64,000 bases of DNA, taken from assembly GCF_002240355.1 (NCBI RefSeq), contig NZ_CP016353.1:2282501-2346500 (forward strand), read 5' to 3'. The position numbers were made by a program, and so were the translations under genes. This document shows positions 1-8,593 of the stretch, in pieces. Below the pieces are notes generated by a model. That model was given only the letters and a program-made list of their open reading frames with translations. It searched no databases and was not told the DNA's origin. How positions within the stretch are numbered: position 1 is the first letter of the stretch; each line of letters starts with the position of its first letter. This DNA comes from Prauserella marina. Its GTDB lineage: Bacteria > Actinomycetota > Actinomycetes > Mycobacteriales > Pseudonocardiaceae.

Positions 1-438
1 GGCCGTGATGGTGACCGCCAGCGGCACATTGCGCAGCGGCAGCGGTTTCGCCGCGCGGACGACGAGCCGGTTGCCGGTCTTCTCGATCCTCGCCTGCTGG
101 ACGGCCTCGGCGGGGGAGCCGTTGAACTCGGCGCCGAGCGGGTTGCCGAGCTGTGACCCGAATCGTTCGCCGACCCAGTTCAGCAGGTTCGACACTCCCT
201 CGGTCCACGGGGCGCCCGCGGTGGGATCGTGCCGCACGGTGACCGAACAGTCGCCATCCCCGCCAAGCTTGATCTCGACGCTGCCGACGGTGATGTCCAC
301 GTCGACGTCGAGCGGGCCTTCCGCGTCGAACGCCTGAGCACGGACGAGGTCGTCGCGCTCCGCGCCGGCAGCGCTGTCGGCGCTGTCGGCCTTGCCGGTC
401 GGTTCGGTGCCGTCGTCGAGGTCAGGGCGCTCGTTCAT
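1..438 (-). CDS. DUF4097-like protein, C-terminus beyond window
   Basis: The reading frame is open from an ATG at 438 to the window edge, giving 146 residues with no stop, so the C-terminal part is missing. The N-terminus is acidic and low in complexity. It is followed by alternating short beta-type segments (VDITVGSVEIKL, CSVTVRHDP) of the kind seen in DUF4097 beta-strand repeat proteins, which are cytoplasmic or surface proteins of unknown function. The start is 2 bp after the stop of the ribbon-helix-helix gene, and a GGAGGG Shine-Dalgarno lies inside that upstream gene, so the two are translationally coupled. HicB-like plus DUF4097 pairs are common in actinomycetes (recollection). Function unknown. 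Confidence 0.7.
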   Translation of the reverse strand, partial: MNERPDLDDGTEPTGKADSADSAAGAERDDLVRAQAFDAEGPLDVDVDITVGSVEIKLGGDGDCSVTVRHDPTAGAPWTEGVSNLLNWVGERFGSQLGNPLGAEFNGSPAEAVQQARIEKTGNRLVVRAAKPLPLRNVPLAVTITA

Positions 439-440
439 GA

Positions 441-968
441 TCATCCCTCCACCCAGCCGTGCAGGTAGGACTTCTTCCCACCCGCTTTCTGGCCTTTCCA
501 GTGGTGCTGCTGCTGCTGATGTGCGCCGTGCAGCGCGCCCTGCACGGCCTGTGAGACGAAGGCGTTGAGTGACACGCCCTGCGCCGCGGCCGCCTGCTCG
601 GCCTGCGACTTGATCTGCTCGAACAGCCGCAGCGTGATGCGGCTGATGTCACCCGCGTCAGCTGACGGCGGTGGGGGCGGTGGTGGCGGAGGTGGTGGCT
701 GGGGCGGCTCGTCTGCCGTTCGCCCTCCGCCGCCGGTGACGACGACCCTGAGGTCGCGGCCGTCGAGCCTGACCTCCACCACGTGATCGGCCAGATTGGC
801 CGTGACCTCGGCCGCGAGGTCCGACAGTGCGTTCATCAGGGTGAGCCGGCCCGCCGGTTCCAGCGCCGCGGCCAGTATCGCGGCGGCGCGCTGCGTGTTC
901 TCGTCACCGGCGGAGGCGGCGGTGCTCAAGTCCTCCCGCAACCGGTCGAGATACGGAGTCAAGTCCAT
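441..968 (-). CDS. HicB-family ribbon-helix-helix DNA-binding protein
   Basis: A 175-residue protein. Residues 1-75 form a helical domain rich in Ala and Leu. Then comes a linker with 11 consecutive prolines. Then a segment (SRITLRLFEQIKSQAEQAAAAQ, about residues 109-130, followed by GVSLNAFVSQAVQGAL) has the strand-helix-helix pattern of HicB/Arc-type ribbon-helix-helix proteins. The tail is rich in His, Gln, Lys and Gly. No HicA-type mRNA-interferase gene is adjacent; the partner is the DUF4097-like gene, so this is probably a transcriptional regulator rather than a classical antitoxin. The ATG lies 6 bp after a CATAGT -10 box, so the transcript is probably leaderless. Two TGACGTCA palindromes in the promoter spacer suggest autoregulation (inference). 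Confidence 0.75.
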   Translation of the reverse strand: MDLTPYLDRLREDLSTAASAGDENTQRAAAILAAALEPAGRLTLMNALSDLAAEVTANLADHVVEVRLDGRDLRVVVTGGGGRTADEPPQPPPPPPPPPPPSADAGDISRITLRLFEQIKSQAEQAAAAQGVSLNAFVSQAVQGALHGAHQQQQHHWKGQKAGGKKSYLHGWVEG

Positions 969-974
969 GACGCC

Positions 975-1040
975 ACTATGACGTCATGTGTGACGTCAGT
1001 CAAGGCGGGTATGACGGCGTGATGGCGTCTGGTGATGTCA
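975..1040. promoter_or_regulatory. Promoter of the RHH gene with twin TGACGTCA operators, facing the thyX promoter
   Basis: Minus strand: -35 TTGACT (998-1003), 17-bp spacer, -10 CATAGT (975-980), then 6 bp to the ATG at 968. The spacer holds two perfect 8-bp palindromes TGACGTCA at 979-986 and 991-998, 12 bp centre to centre. A third near-copy, TGATGTCA, lies at 1033-1040, close to the expected -35 region of the thyX promoter whose -10 is TACGCT at 1065-1070. Short repeated palindromes overlapping the promoter are the usual operator form of ribbon-helix-helix autoregulators (family knowledge). Binding by the adjacent protein is inferred. Confidence 0.6.
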
Positions 1041-1101
1041 CCGAGCGATGTCGGTCGTGGGAGATACGCTTCCCCCGTCAGCGAGGTGGAGGGAGTCGAA
1101 C

Positions 1102-1854
1102 GTGGCCGAGACGGTGTCACCCAAGGTCAGCTTGATCGCGAAGACGGAGTTCTTCCCGCCGGAGGACGTGCCGTGGACAACGGACGCCGACGGGGGACAG
1201 GCACTGGCCGAGTTCGCGGGAAGGGCCTGTTACCAATCGTGGAAGAAGCCCAACCCCAAGACGGCGACCAACGCCGGATACATCGACCACATCATCGAGG
1301 TCGGTCACCTCTCCGTTCTGGAACACGGTTCGGTGAGCTTCTACATCACGGGAATCTCCCGTTCGCTCACGCACGAGCTGATCCGGCATCGGCATTTCTC
1401 GTATTCGCAGCTCTCGCAGCGCTACGTCCCTGAGCGCAAGGCCGCGTTCGTCGAGCCCGACGTCATCGCGAACGATCCGGAACTGCACGAGAAGTTCCTC
1501 GCCGCGTCGCAGGCCAGCATCGACGCCTACACCGAACTGCTCGCGGGGCTTGAGGAGAAGTTCGCCGACGCGCCCAACGCGACGCTGCGGCGCAAGCAGG
1601 CAAGGCAGGCGGCGCGGGCCGTGCTGCCCAACGCGACGGAGACCCGCATCGTGGTCACCGGCAACTATCGCGCGTGGCGGCACTTCATCGCCATGAGGGC
1701 GACGGAGCACGCCGACGTCGAGATCCGCGCGCTCGCGGTCGAGTGCCTGCGGCAGTTGCAGAAGGCGGCGGAGAACGTGTTCGCCGACTTCACCATCTCG
1801 CCGTTGCCTGACGGCACCGAGATCGCGTCGAGCCCCCGCGTCCTCGAAGGCTGA
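1102..1854 (+). CDS. thyX: Flavin-dependent thymidylate synthase
   Basis: ThyX makes dTMP from dUMP using methylene-tetrahydrofolate and FADH2. The protein has 250 residues and carries the signature RHR-x2-S-x4-S-x-R at residues 95-107 ([13 protein letters not shown]), which binds FAD and dUMP. It aligns by eye along its whole length with M. tuberculosis ThyX, including the start region ([16 protein letters not shown]). I chose GTG 1102 because of that match and the GGAGGGA site about 9 bp upstream; the frame is open further upstream. A TACGCT -10 at 1065-1070 places the transcript start near 1077. In M. tuberculosis thyX also precedes dapA and rnj. Confidence 0.96.
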   Translation: MAETVSPKVSLIAKTEFFPPEDVPWTTDADGGQALAEFAGRACYQSWKKPNPKTATNAGYIDHIIEVGHLSVLEHGSVSFYITGISRSLTHELIRHRHFSYSQLSQRYVPERKAAFVEPDVIANDPELHEKFLAASQASIDAYTELLAGLEEKFADAPNATLRRKQARQAARAVLPNATETRIVVTGNYRAWRHFIAMRATEHADVEIRALAVECLRQLQKAAENVFADFTISPLPDGTEIASSPRVLEG

Positions 1855-1865
1855 GCGCGGGAGCA

Positions 1866-2261
1866 ATGCGCCGCCTCACCATCGACGTCCAGCCCGGCGA
1901 GTACGCGGTGGCCACGCTGGCCGCGACGGACGCCGTGCCCGCCCACCTTTTCGACGGCACGGCGACCGGGCTGGTCTCGGTCACCCGCTCGCCGTCGGAG
2001 CTCTCCGTGGTCTGCCCCGCCGGGCTCGTGCCCGAGGGGGCGAAGGCCGAGCGGGGCTGGTGCTTGCTGAGCGTGCGCGGACCGCTGGCTTTCACGCTCA
2101 CGGGCATCATCGCGGCACTGTCGAGCGAGCTGGCCGCCGCTGGCGTCGCCCTGTTCAGCCTCTCCACGTTCGAGACCGATCACGTGCTGGTGAAAGCCGT
2201 TGACCTGGAGCGGGCGGTCGCCGCGTTGCGCAAGGCCGGGCATGAGGTGGCGCACCTCTGA
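1866..2261 (+). CDS. ACT-domain protein
   Basis: A 131-residue protein made of two ACT-like halves. The second half (WCLLSVRGPLAFTLTGIIAA, then SLSTFETDHVLV) has the strand-helix-strand pattern of small-molecule-binding ACT domains. Stand-alone ACT proteins of this length are widespread in actinobacteria and their ligand is usually unknown. The gene starts 11 bp after thyX, so it is probably cotranscribed. The putative Shine-Dalgarno (GGGAG) is unusually close to the ATG. No catalytic domain is attached, so a sensory or regulatory role is the most that can be inferred. Confidence 0.75.
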   Translation: MRRLTIDVQPGEYAVATLAATDAVPAHLFDGTATGLVSVTRSPSELSVVCPAGLVPEGAKAERGWCLLSVRGPLAFTLTGIIAALSSELAAAGVALFSLSTFETDHVLVKAVDLERAVAALRKAGHEVAHL

Positions 2262-2326
2262 CCCATGTGCGCCCGGTTGCGGAGCGTCCTCGCTAACATC
2301 GTGGCCACACGACGAGGGGACCCACG

Positions 2327-3898
2327 GTGAGTGACGGGTACTACCAGCCGACGCAGGCGATGCAGCCGACGCAGGCTACCCAGCCGAACCAGGCGTCCGG
2401 ACCGCGCATGATCGCGGGCCGCTACGCGCTGATCGGCGAGCTGGGCAGAGGCGGTATGGGCGTCGTGTCCCGGGCGGAGGACACCGTCATCGGCCGCCAC
2501 GTCGCCATCAAGGAACTACGGGTTCCCGAGGGCACCGAGGACATCGCGGTGTTCCAGGAGCGGGTGCTGCGTGAGGTCCGGACCGGTGGGAGGCTGAACG
2601 ATCCGGCGGTGGTCACCGTGTACGACGTGGTGACCGAGGGCGACGCGACCTTCATCGTGATGGAGCTGGTCGAGGCGCCGACGCTGTCCGATGTGGTCCG
2701 CCAGCACGGTCCGTTGCCTCCGCACCAGGTCGCCTCCATCGGGCACCAGGTGCTGTCGGCGTTGCAGTCGGCGCACGCGGCGGGGATCGTGCACCGCGAC
2801 GTGAAGCCGGGCAACGTCATGGTCGCCGCCAACGGCAGGGTGAAGCTCACCGACTTCGGTATCGCGCAGGCCGTCGACGATCCCCGCATCACCACGAGCG
2901 GCATGCTGGTCGGTTCGCCCGCGTTCATGGCACCCGAACGCGTCGCGGGCCACGACGCGCTGCCCGCTTCCGACCTGTGGTCGCTGGGCGCCGCGCTGTT
3001 CTTCGCCGTGGAAGGCGTCCTGCCGTTCGAGCGGGCGACGACGGCGGCGACGTTGCACGCGATCATGAACGAGGTGCCCTATCTCACCCACGCGCAGGGC
3101 CCGCTGGCCTCGGCGATCATGGGGCTGCTCGTGTCCAATCCGGACGGCCGGATCACCGCGGAACAGGCGCAGGGACTGCTCGGCATGGCTGCCCAGCAGC
3201 AGGCCGCCTCGACGCCGCCGGGAGGCCAGCAGCACACGATGCTCTACGGCGCCCAGCCGCACACGATGGTCGGCGGGCACACGATGCTCGGCGCCGGGCA
3301 AGAGAAAACCCGGCGCCCTCGGGCGAGGAAGCCGTTGCTCATCGGCGCCGCTCTGGTGGGTGTCGGCCTCCTGGTGGCCGGATTCTTCCTCGGCAAGCCG
3401 GTGTGGTCGCCCGCCGTCGACGACGCGATGCTGCCGACCATGACCTTCGGCGCGGGCGGCGACGTACCCGTCGTGGGTTCGGCGTCGAGTACCGACTACC
3501 GCTGCCTCAACACTCCGCTGGAGCAGGGCCGGTCCATCGACGACAGCAACTGGGTCGACTGCGAGGAGGCGCGGCACTACGCCGAGTACTTCTGGGGTTC
3601 CAACGCGGTCAGCGTCGCCGACACCTACGACGATCAGGAGACCGCGACCTATCCCGGCATCGAGCGGATGATCGCCTTCGGTGAGGCGCGGTGCGCGACC
3701 GCCTTCCACAGCAACAACGTCCCGGCGAAGGACAAGGAAAACCTGCGATACCAGGCACTCGTGCCGACCCAGCAGGAGTGGGAGCGCGTCGTCGACGAGG
3801 ACTCCGTCGACGGTCCGGTCCGTTCGATCCAGTGCTTCCTGATGAGAGCCGACGGCGGGACCCTGCCCGACCAGCCGGTCGCTCAACTGGTCAGGTGA
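2327..3898 (+). CDS. Membrane Ser/Thr protein kinase with four-Cys extracellular domain
   Basis: A 523-residue PknB-type receptor kinase. The N-terminal kinase domain (about residues 25-285) has VAIKEL with the ATP-anchoring Lys, HRDVKPGN with catalytic Asp158, DFG and the APE-like APER. A linker rich in Gln and Pro follows. There is one transmembrane helix at about residues 336-356 and an extracellular domain of about 160 residues with four cysteines in CLNTPL, VDCE, ARCATAF and IQCFLM, which could form two disulfides. There are no PASTA repeats. The start is GTG with a GAGGGGA site. The next gene is a close paralogue with the same layout. Substrate and ligand are unknown. Confidence 0.92.
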   Translation: MSDGYYQPTQAMQPTQATQPNQASGPRMIAGRYALIGELGRGGMGVVSRAEDTVIGRHVAIKELRVPEGTEDIAVFQERVLREVRTGGRLNDPAVVTVYDVVTEGDATFIVMELVEAPTLSDVVRQHGPLPPHQVASIGHQVLSALQSAHAAGIVHRDVKPGNVMVAANGRVKLTDFGIAQAVDDPRITTSGMLVGSPAFMAPERVAGHDALPASDLWSLGAALFFAVEGVLPFERATTAATLHAIMNEVPYLTHAQGPLASAIMGLLVSNPDGRITAEQAQGLLGMAAQQQAASTPPGGQQHTMLYGAQPHTMVGGHTMLGAGQEKTRRPRARKPLLIGAALVGVGLLVAGFFLGKPVWSPAVDDAMLPTMTFGAGGDVPVVGSASSTDYRCLNTPLEQGRSIDDSNWVDCEEARHYAEYFWGSNAVSVADTYDDQETATYPGIERMIAFGEARCATAFHSNNVPAKDKENLRYQALVPTQQEWERVVDEDSVDGPVRSIQCFLMRADGGTLPDQPVAQLVR

Positions 3899-3970
3899 CG
3901 CGTTCGCTGGGGGCCCGGCGTCGCGGAGTTTCCATAGCCCGAGGACTCCGATTCGACGGAGGAACATGCT

Positions 3971-5608
3971 GTGACTGACGAGCAGACCCACGCCGAGGGC
4001 AGGACTCCCGGTTCCTCCCGGACCGTGGCAGGCAGATATGCCCTGCTCGCCGAACTCGGCAGAGGCGGAATGGGTGTGGTGTGGCGTGCCGAGGACACCG
4101 TCATCGGCCGTCAGGTCGCGATCAAGGAACTGAGACTCGGCAACGGTCCCGAGGACGTCGCGGTGTTCCAGGAGCGGGTGCTGCGTGAGGTGCGCACCGG
4201 TGGGAGGCTGAACGATCCGGCGGTGGTCACCGTGTACGACGTGGTGACCGAGGGCGACGCGACCTTCATCGTGATGGAGCTGGTCGAGGCGCCGACGCTG
4301 GCCGAGCTCATCAGCAGGAACGGCCCGATGACGGCCCAGCAGGCCGCCGGAATCGGCGAGCAGGTCCTTTCCGCGCTGCAAACCGCGCACGCGGCGGGGA
4401 TCGTGCACCGCGACGTGAAGCCGGGCAACGTCATGGTCGCCGCCAACGGCAGGGTGAAGCTCACCGACTTCGGTATCGCGCAGGCCATCGACGATCCGAG
4501 GCTGACGACGAGCGGCATGATCGTCGGTTCGCCCGCCTTCATGGCACCGGAACGGATCGCGGGCCACGACGCGCTGGCCGCCTCCGACCTGTGGTCGCTG
4601 GGGATCACCCTCTTCTACGTCGTCGAGGGTTCGCTGCCGTTCGAGCGCTCGACGACGGCCGCGACACTGCACGCGATCATGAACGAGGTGCCCTACCTGA
4701 GCAGGGTGCAGGGCCCGCTCGCCTCGGCCATCACGAGCATGCTCATCCCCAGCCCCGAGGCCAGGATCTCGGGGGAACAGGCGAAGGCCCTGCTGGAGAT
4801 GGCGACGAAGGCGCCCGCGCCACCACCTGCACCGCCCGCGACCCAGCCCTACGGCGGGTACCGGCCACCGCACGCGGGAGGTCCCGCTCACCGGCCCGTC
4901 ACCGGGCAGTTCGGCCAGCCGCCCACCCCGCCGGGCGGCCACCCGCACCCCGGCGCGGCTCATGGTGCCGGCGGCCTGCCGACCAGCCGGAGCCCCGTGC
5001 GATCCGGGCCGAATCCCGTGCCACGCAAGGGCAAGGGCGCGATGGTCGCCACCGTGCTCGGTGTCGTCGCCGCGCTCGGTCTCGCGACGGGCGCGTTCTT
5101 CGTCGGCAAGTCGATGACGACGACCGAGGAGGGCAAGCCCCAGGCGATGCTGCCGACGATGACCTACGGGCAGGGCGGCGACATTCCGGAGCTGGACTAC
5201 CGCGCGACAAGCTACTACTGCCTCAACACACCGCTGACCGCCAAGCAGCCGGTGGCCGAGACCAACTGGACCGACTGCGGATCGCAGCACCACGTCGAGT
5301 TCTTCAACTCCGCCACCGCGCTGGGCGTCGACTCCGAGGACATGGCAGCCGAGGTCGCCGAATATCCGGGGCAGCCGACGATCACCGCCTTCGCGGAGGC
5401 CAACTGCGCCATCGAGTTCGAATCCAACAGCATCCCCGACGACCGCAAGGCCGGACTGCGCTACCGGGCGCTGATCCCGACGAAACAGGAATGGGACCGC
5501 GAGCCCGATCCCGACCTCGGCGAGAACGCGCAGCGCTCCGTCTACTGCGTACTGTCCTCCGCGGACGGCAGCACGATGGTCGGCGCGCTCGACCGCACGC
5601 TGCGCTGA
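3971..5608 (+). CDS. Membrane Ser/Thr protein kinase, paralogue of the preceding gene
   Basis: A 545-residue kinase with the same architecture: kinase domain (VAIKELRL, catalytic Asp148 in HRDVKPGN, DFG, APER), a long linker rich in Pro, Gly and His (about residues 280-350), one transmembrane helix at about 357-378, and an extracellular domain with the same four cysteines (CLNTPL, TDCG, ANCAIEF, YCVLS). Two tracts of the kinase domain are almost identical at DNA level to the upstream copy while the rest has diverged, which suggests gene conversion. The start is GTG with GGAGGA upstream, 72 bp after the first kinase. Probably cotranscribed with it. Confidence 0.92.
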   Translation: MTDEQTHAEGRTPGSSRTVAGRYALLAELGRGGMGVVWRAEDTVIGRQVAIKELRLGNGPEDVAVFQERVLREVRTGGRLNDPAVVTVYDVVTEGDATFIVMELVEAPTLAELISRNGPMTAQQAAGIGEQVLSALQTAHAAGIVHRDVKPGNVMVAANGRVKLTDFGIAQAIDDPRLTTSGMIVGSPAFMAPERIAGHDALAASDLWSLGITLFYVVEGSLPFERSTTAATLHAIMNEVPYLSRVQGPLASAITSMLIPSPEARISGEQAKALLEMATKAPAPPPAPPATQPYGGYRPPHAGGPAHRPVTGQFGQPPTPPGGHPHPGAAHGAGGLPTSRSPVRSGPNPVPRKGKGAMVATVLGVVAALGLATGAFFVGKSMTTTEEGKPQAMLPTMTYGQGGDIPELDYRATSYYCLNTPLTAKQPVAETNWTDCGSQHHVEFFNSATALGVDSEDMAAEVAEYPGQPTITAFAEANCAIEFESNSIPDDRKAGLRYRALIPTKQEWDREPDPDLGENAQRSVYCVLSSADGSTMVGALDRTLR

Positions 5609-5619
5609 GCGCACGGGTC

Positions 5620-5634
5620 CCTGCGCACCGCAGG
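5620..5634 (+). terminator. Small hairpin after the kinase pair
   Basis: CCTGCG-cac-CGCAGG forms a 6-bp stem 11 bp after the kinase stop codon. No T-run follows, so termination here is only a possibility. Confidence 0.3.
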
Positions 5635-5757
5635 AATTCCGGCGGCAGGCCCCCGGCGCGAAGGATCATCCGTGGCGTGACCGGATCCGGGCACCGTCCC
5701 TGTTTTTCGGTACCGTCGCCACACTGAGCAGCGGCGTGAGGAGGTACCGTCAGCAGC

Positions 5758-6783
5758 ATGTCGATTGCACCGCCCACCCCGCCGACGGCTGCACCGGGCA
5801 GACCGTTCGGCCGCGTGCTCACCGCCATGATCACTCCGTTCGACTCCGACGGAGCCGTGGACCTCAAGCGGGCCCAGGAGCTCGCCGTGCACCTGCTGGA
5901 GCTGGGCAACGACGGGCTCGTTCTCAACGGAACGACAGGGGAGAGCCCCACGACGAGCGACGCCGAGAAGGCCGACCTGATCAGGGCGGTCACCGAGGCG
6001 GTGGGCGACCGCGCCGCCATCGTCGCGGGCGCCGGCACCTACGACACCGCGCACAGCGTGGAGCTGGCGAGGCAGGCGGAGAAGGCGGGCGCGCACGGCC
6101 TGCTCGTCGTCACCCCGTACTACTCGCGGCCAACCCAGGCGGGGCTCTACGCGCACTTCACGACCGTCGCCGAGGCCACGGCGCTGCCGGTGATGCTCTA
6201 CGACATTCCGCCGCGCTCCATCGTGCCCATCGAGGTCGACACGCTGCGCAGGCTCGCTGAGCACCCCCGGATCGTGGCCGTCAAGGACGCCAAGGGCGAC
6301 CTGCTGGCAGGCAGCGAGGTCATTGCCAACACCCACCTCGCCTACTATTCGGGCGACGACGCGCTGAACCTGCCGTGGTTGTCGGTCGGCGCGGCCGGAG
6401 TGGTCAGCGTGATCGGGCACGTCGTCGCGGGGCGCATCCGCGCGATGATCGAGGCATACGAAGACGGCGACACCTCCACCGCGCGTACCAACCATCGCGG
6501 CATGCTGGCCGTCTACCGCGCCTTCTCCAGGGTCGGCGGGGTCGTCTTCGCCAAGACGGCGCTCGGCCTGCGTGGCATGGCCGTCGGCGGGCCGAGGCTG
6601 CCGATCGTGCCGGCGAGCGACGACCAGGTCCAGGCCATCGCGGCCGATCTGACCCAGGCCGGGGTGCCGCTCGAAGAGCACCCGACAAGCGACTGGGCGG
6701 GCTCAAGGGTGGCGCAAGCCGACTCGGCCGCCGCCTACGTCGCACCGACAACACACACCAGCGTTGGGACGATTCATCGGTGA
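5758..6783 (+). CDS. dapA: 4-hydroxy-tetrahydrodipicolinate synthase
   Basis: DapA condenses pyruvate with aspartate semialdehyde, the first committed step to diaminopimelate and lysine. Visible signatures are GTTGES for pyruvate binding, the catalytic tyrosine in TPYYSRPT, and Schiff-base Lys176 in AVKDAKGD. The protein has 341 residues, longer than the usual 290-300, because of a Pro/Ala-rich N-terminal extension and a C-terminal tail of about 35 residues beyond the barrel. AGGAGGT lies about 12 bp before the ATG. The stop codon overlaps the rnj GTG by 4 bp, so the two are translationally coupled. The pair dapA-rnj is conserved in mycobacteria. Confidence 0.95.
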   Translation: MSIAPPTPPTAAPGRPFGRVLTAMITPFDSDGAVDLKRAQELAVHLLELGNDGLVLNGTTGESPTTSDAEKADLIRAVTEAVGDRAAIVAGAGTYDTAHSVELARQAEKAGAHGLLVVTPYYSRPTQAGLYAHFTTVAEATALPVMLYDIPPRSIVPIEVDTLRRLAEHPRIVAVKDAKGDLLAGSEVIANTHLAYYSGDDALNLPWLSVGAAGVVSVIGHVVAGRIRAMIEAYEDGDTSTARTNHRGMLAVYRAFSRVGGVVFAKTALGLRGMAVGGPRLPIVPASDDQVQAIAADLTQAGVPLEEHPTSDWAGSRVAQADSAAAYVAPTTHTSVGTIHR

Positions 6784-8477
6784 GTCAGCTCGGTAACGGA
6801 CCAGGACCCAATAACACTCCACCTCCGCTGCCCGATGGCGGCCTCAGGGTCGTCGCCCTCGGGGGCATCGGCGAGGTGGGCCGCAACATGACCGTCTTCG
6901 AGTACGAGGGACGGCTGCTCATCGTCGACTGCGGTGTGCTCTTCCCCGAGGACGCACAGCCGGGGGTCGATCTGATCCTGCCGGACTTCCGGGCCATCGA
7001 GAGCAGGCTCGACGAGGTCGAGGCCATCGTGCTCACCCACGGGCACGAGGACCACATCGGCGCGGTGCCCTTCCTGCTCAGGATGCGGCCCGACCTTCCG
7101 GTCTACGGTTCGCGCTTCACGCTGGCGCTGCTCGCGGCCAAGTGCAAGGAACACCGGCAGCGGCCGACGCTGGTGGAGGTGAAGGAAGGCGAGCGGCGCG
7201 GGCTCGGCGCGTTCGAAGTGGAGTTCTTCGCCGTCAACCACTCGATCCCCGACGCGCTCGCCGTGGCCATCAGGACACCGGCGGGGCTCGTGCTGCACAC
7301 CGGTGACATCAAGCTCGACCAGTTGCCGCTCGACGGGCGGCTCACCGACCTGGCCGGGTTCTCCCGGCTCGGCGACGAGGGCGTCGACCTGCTGTGTGTC
7401 GACTCCACCAACGCCGAGGTGCCCGGATTCGTCACCCCGGAACGCGAGATCGGGCCCGTGCTCGACGACGTGATCGCGACCGTGAGCCAGCGCGTCATCG
7501 TCGCCTGCTTCGCCAGCCACGTCCACCGGGTGCAACAGGTGCTCGACGCCGCGGTGAAGCACGGCAAGCGGGTCGCCTTCGTCGGCAGGTCGATGGTCCG
7601 CAACATGAACATCGCCGCCGAACTGGGCCTGCTCACCATCCCCGAAGGGCTGCTGATCGACCTCGACGAGGCGGTCAACCTCCCGGAGACGAAGGTGCTG
7701 TTCGTGTCGACCGGTTCGCAGGGCGAGCCGTTGTCGGCACTGTCGCGGATGGCGCGTGGCGAGCACCGGCAGATCTCGATCAAGGCAGGCGACACCGTCG
7801 TGCTCGCCAGCTCGCTCATCCCCGGCAACGAGAATGCCGTGTTCGGGGTCATCAACGGGCTCGTGCGGCTCGGTGCCAACGTCGTCCACCAGGGCAACGC
7901 GAAGGTGCACGTGTCGGGGCACGCCTCAGCGGGTGAACTGTTGTTCCTCTACAACGCGATCCGGCCGAGTAACGTCATGCCGGTCCACGGCGAGTGGCGC
8001 CATCTGCGGGCCAACGCCGAGCTCGCGGTGCGCACCGGTGTCGCGGAAGAGAACGTGGTGCTCGCCGAGGACGGCGTCGTCGTCGACCTCGTCGACGGCA
8101 AGGCGACGACCACGGGAAGGGTCGAGGTCGGCTACGTCTACGTCGACGGGCTTTCCGTCGGCGACGTCGGCGAATCGACTCTGTCCGACCGGCTGGTTCT
8201 CGGCGAGGGCGGCTTCATCGCCATCAACGTCGTCGTCGACTCCGCGACGGGAAGGGCGGTCAGCCCGCCGACCGTGTCCGGCAGAGGATTCTCCGACGAC
8301 CCCAAGGCACTCGACGCCGCGGTGGCGCTCGTGGAGATGGAGCTGTCGCGCACGGAGGCCGAGGGAATCACCGACACGCACCGGATCGCGCAGGCGGTGC
8401 GCAGGGTGGTCGGCCGCTGGGTCGCCGAGACCTACCGGCGCAGGCCGATGATCGTGCCGACGGTCATTCCCGTTTAG
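6780..8477 (+). CDS. rnj: Ribonuclease J
   Basis: A 565-residue metallo-beta-lactamase/beta-CASP nuclease acting in rRNA maturation and mRNA decay. The zinc motif HGHEDH is at residues 87-92. The beta-CASP region, the later motif HVSGHAS and the C-terminal domain are all present, so it is full length. I chose GTG 6780, which overlaps the dapA stop (GTGA) and begins VSQLGNG; the frame is open much further upstream only because it shadows dapA. Confidence 0.95.
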   Translation: MSQLGNGPGPNNTPPPLPDGGLRVVALGGIGEVGRNMTVFEYEGRLLIVDCGVLFPEDAQPGVDLILPDFRAIESRLDEVEAIVLTHGHEDHIGAVPFLLRMRPDLPVYGSRFTLALLAAKCKEHRQRPTLVEVKEGERRGLGAFEVEFFAVNHSIPDALAVAIRTPAGLVLHTGDIKLDQLPLDGRLTDLAGFSRLGDEGVDLLCVDSTNAEVPGFVTPEREIGPVLDDVIATVSQRVIVACFASHVHRVQQVLDAAVKHGKRVAFVGRSMVRNMNIAAELGLLTIPEGLLIDLDEAVNLPETKVLFVSTGSQGEPLSALSRMARGEHRQISIKAGDTVVLASSLIPGNENAVFGVINGLVRLGANVVHQGNAKVHVSGHASAGELLFLYNAIRPSNVMPVHGEWRHLRANAELAVRTGVAEENVVLAEDGVVVDLVDGKATTTGRVEVGYVYVDGLSVGDVGESTLSDRLVLGEGGFIAINVVVDSATGRAVSPPTVSGRGFSDDPKALDAAVALVEMELSRTEAEGITDTHRIAQAVRRVVGRWVAETYRRRPMIVPTVIPV

Positions 8478-8593
8478 GGATTGTTCCGGAAAGTGGTGTG
8501 GTGGGTGTCCGCTCCAGGCGGGTCCGCCGTCGACCAGACACGCACGGCGTCGGGTCCGGCGGATCGCTGCCGTGCGAGCGGGCCATGAGGTGG

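Noticed and set aside
441-968. Complete HicAB toxin-antitoxin system
   Set aside because: There is no HicA-like double-stranded RNA-binding-fold toxin gene on either side; the partner is a DUF4097-like gene.
2516-5614. A 1032-codon open frame on the minus strand opposite both kinase genes
   Set aside because: It is rich in Arg, His and Gly, has no domain, and repeats itself because the kinase genes are paralogues. It is a shadow caused by GC-biased third positions.
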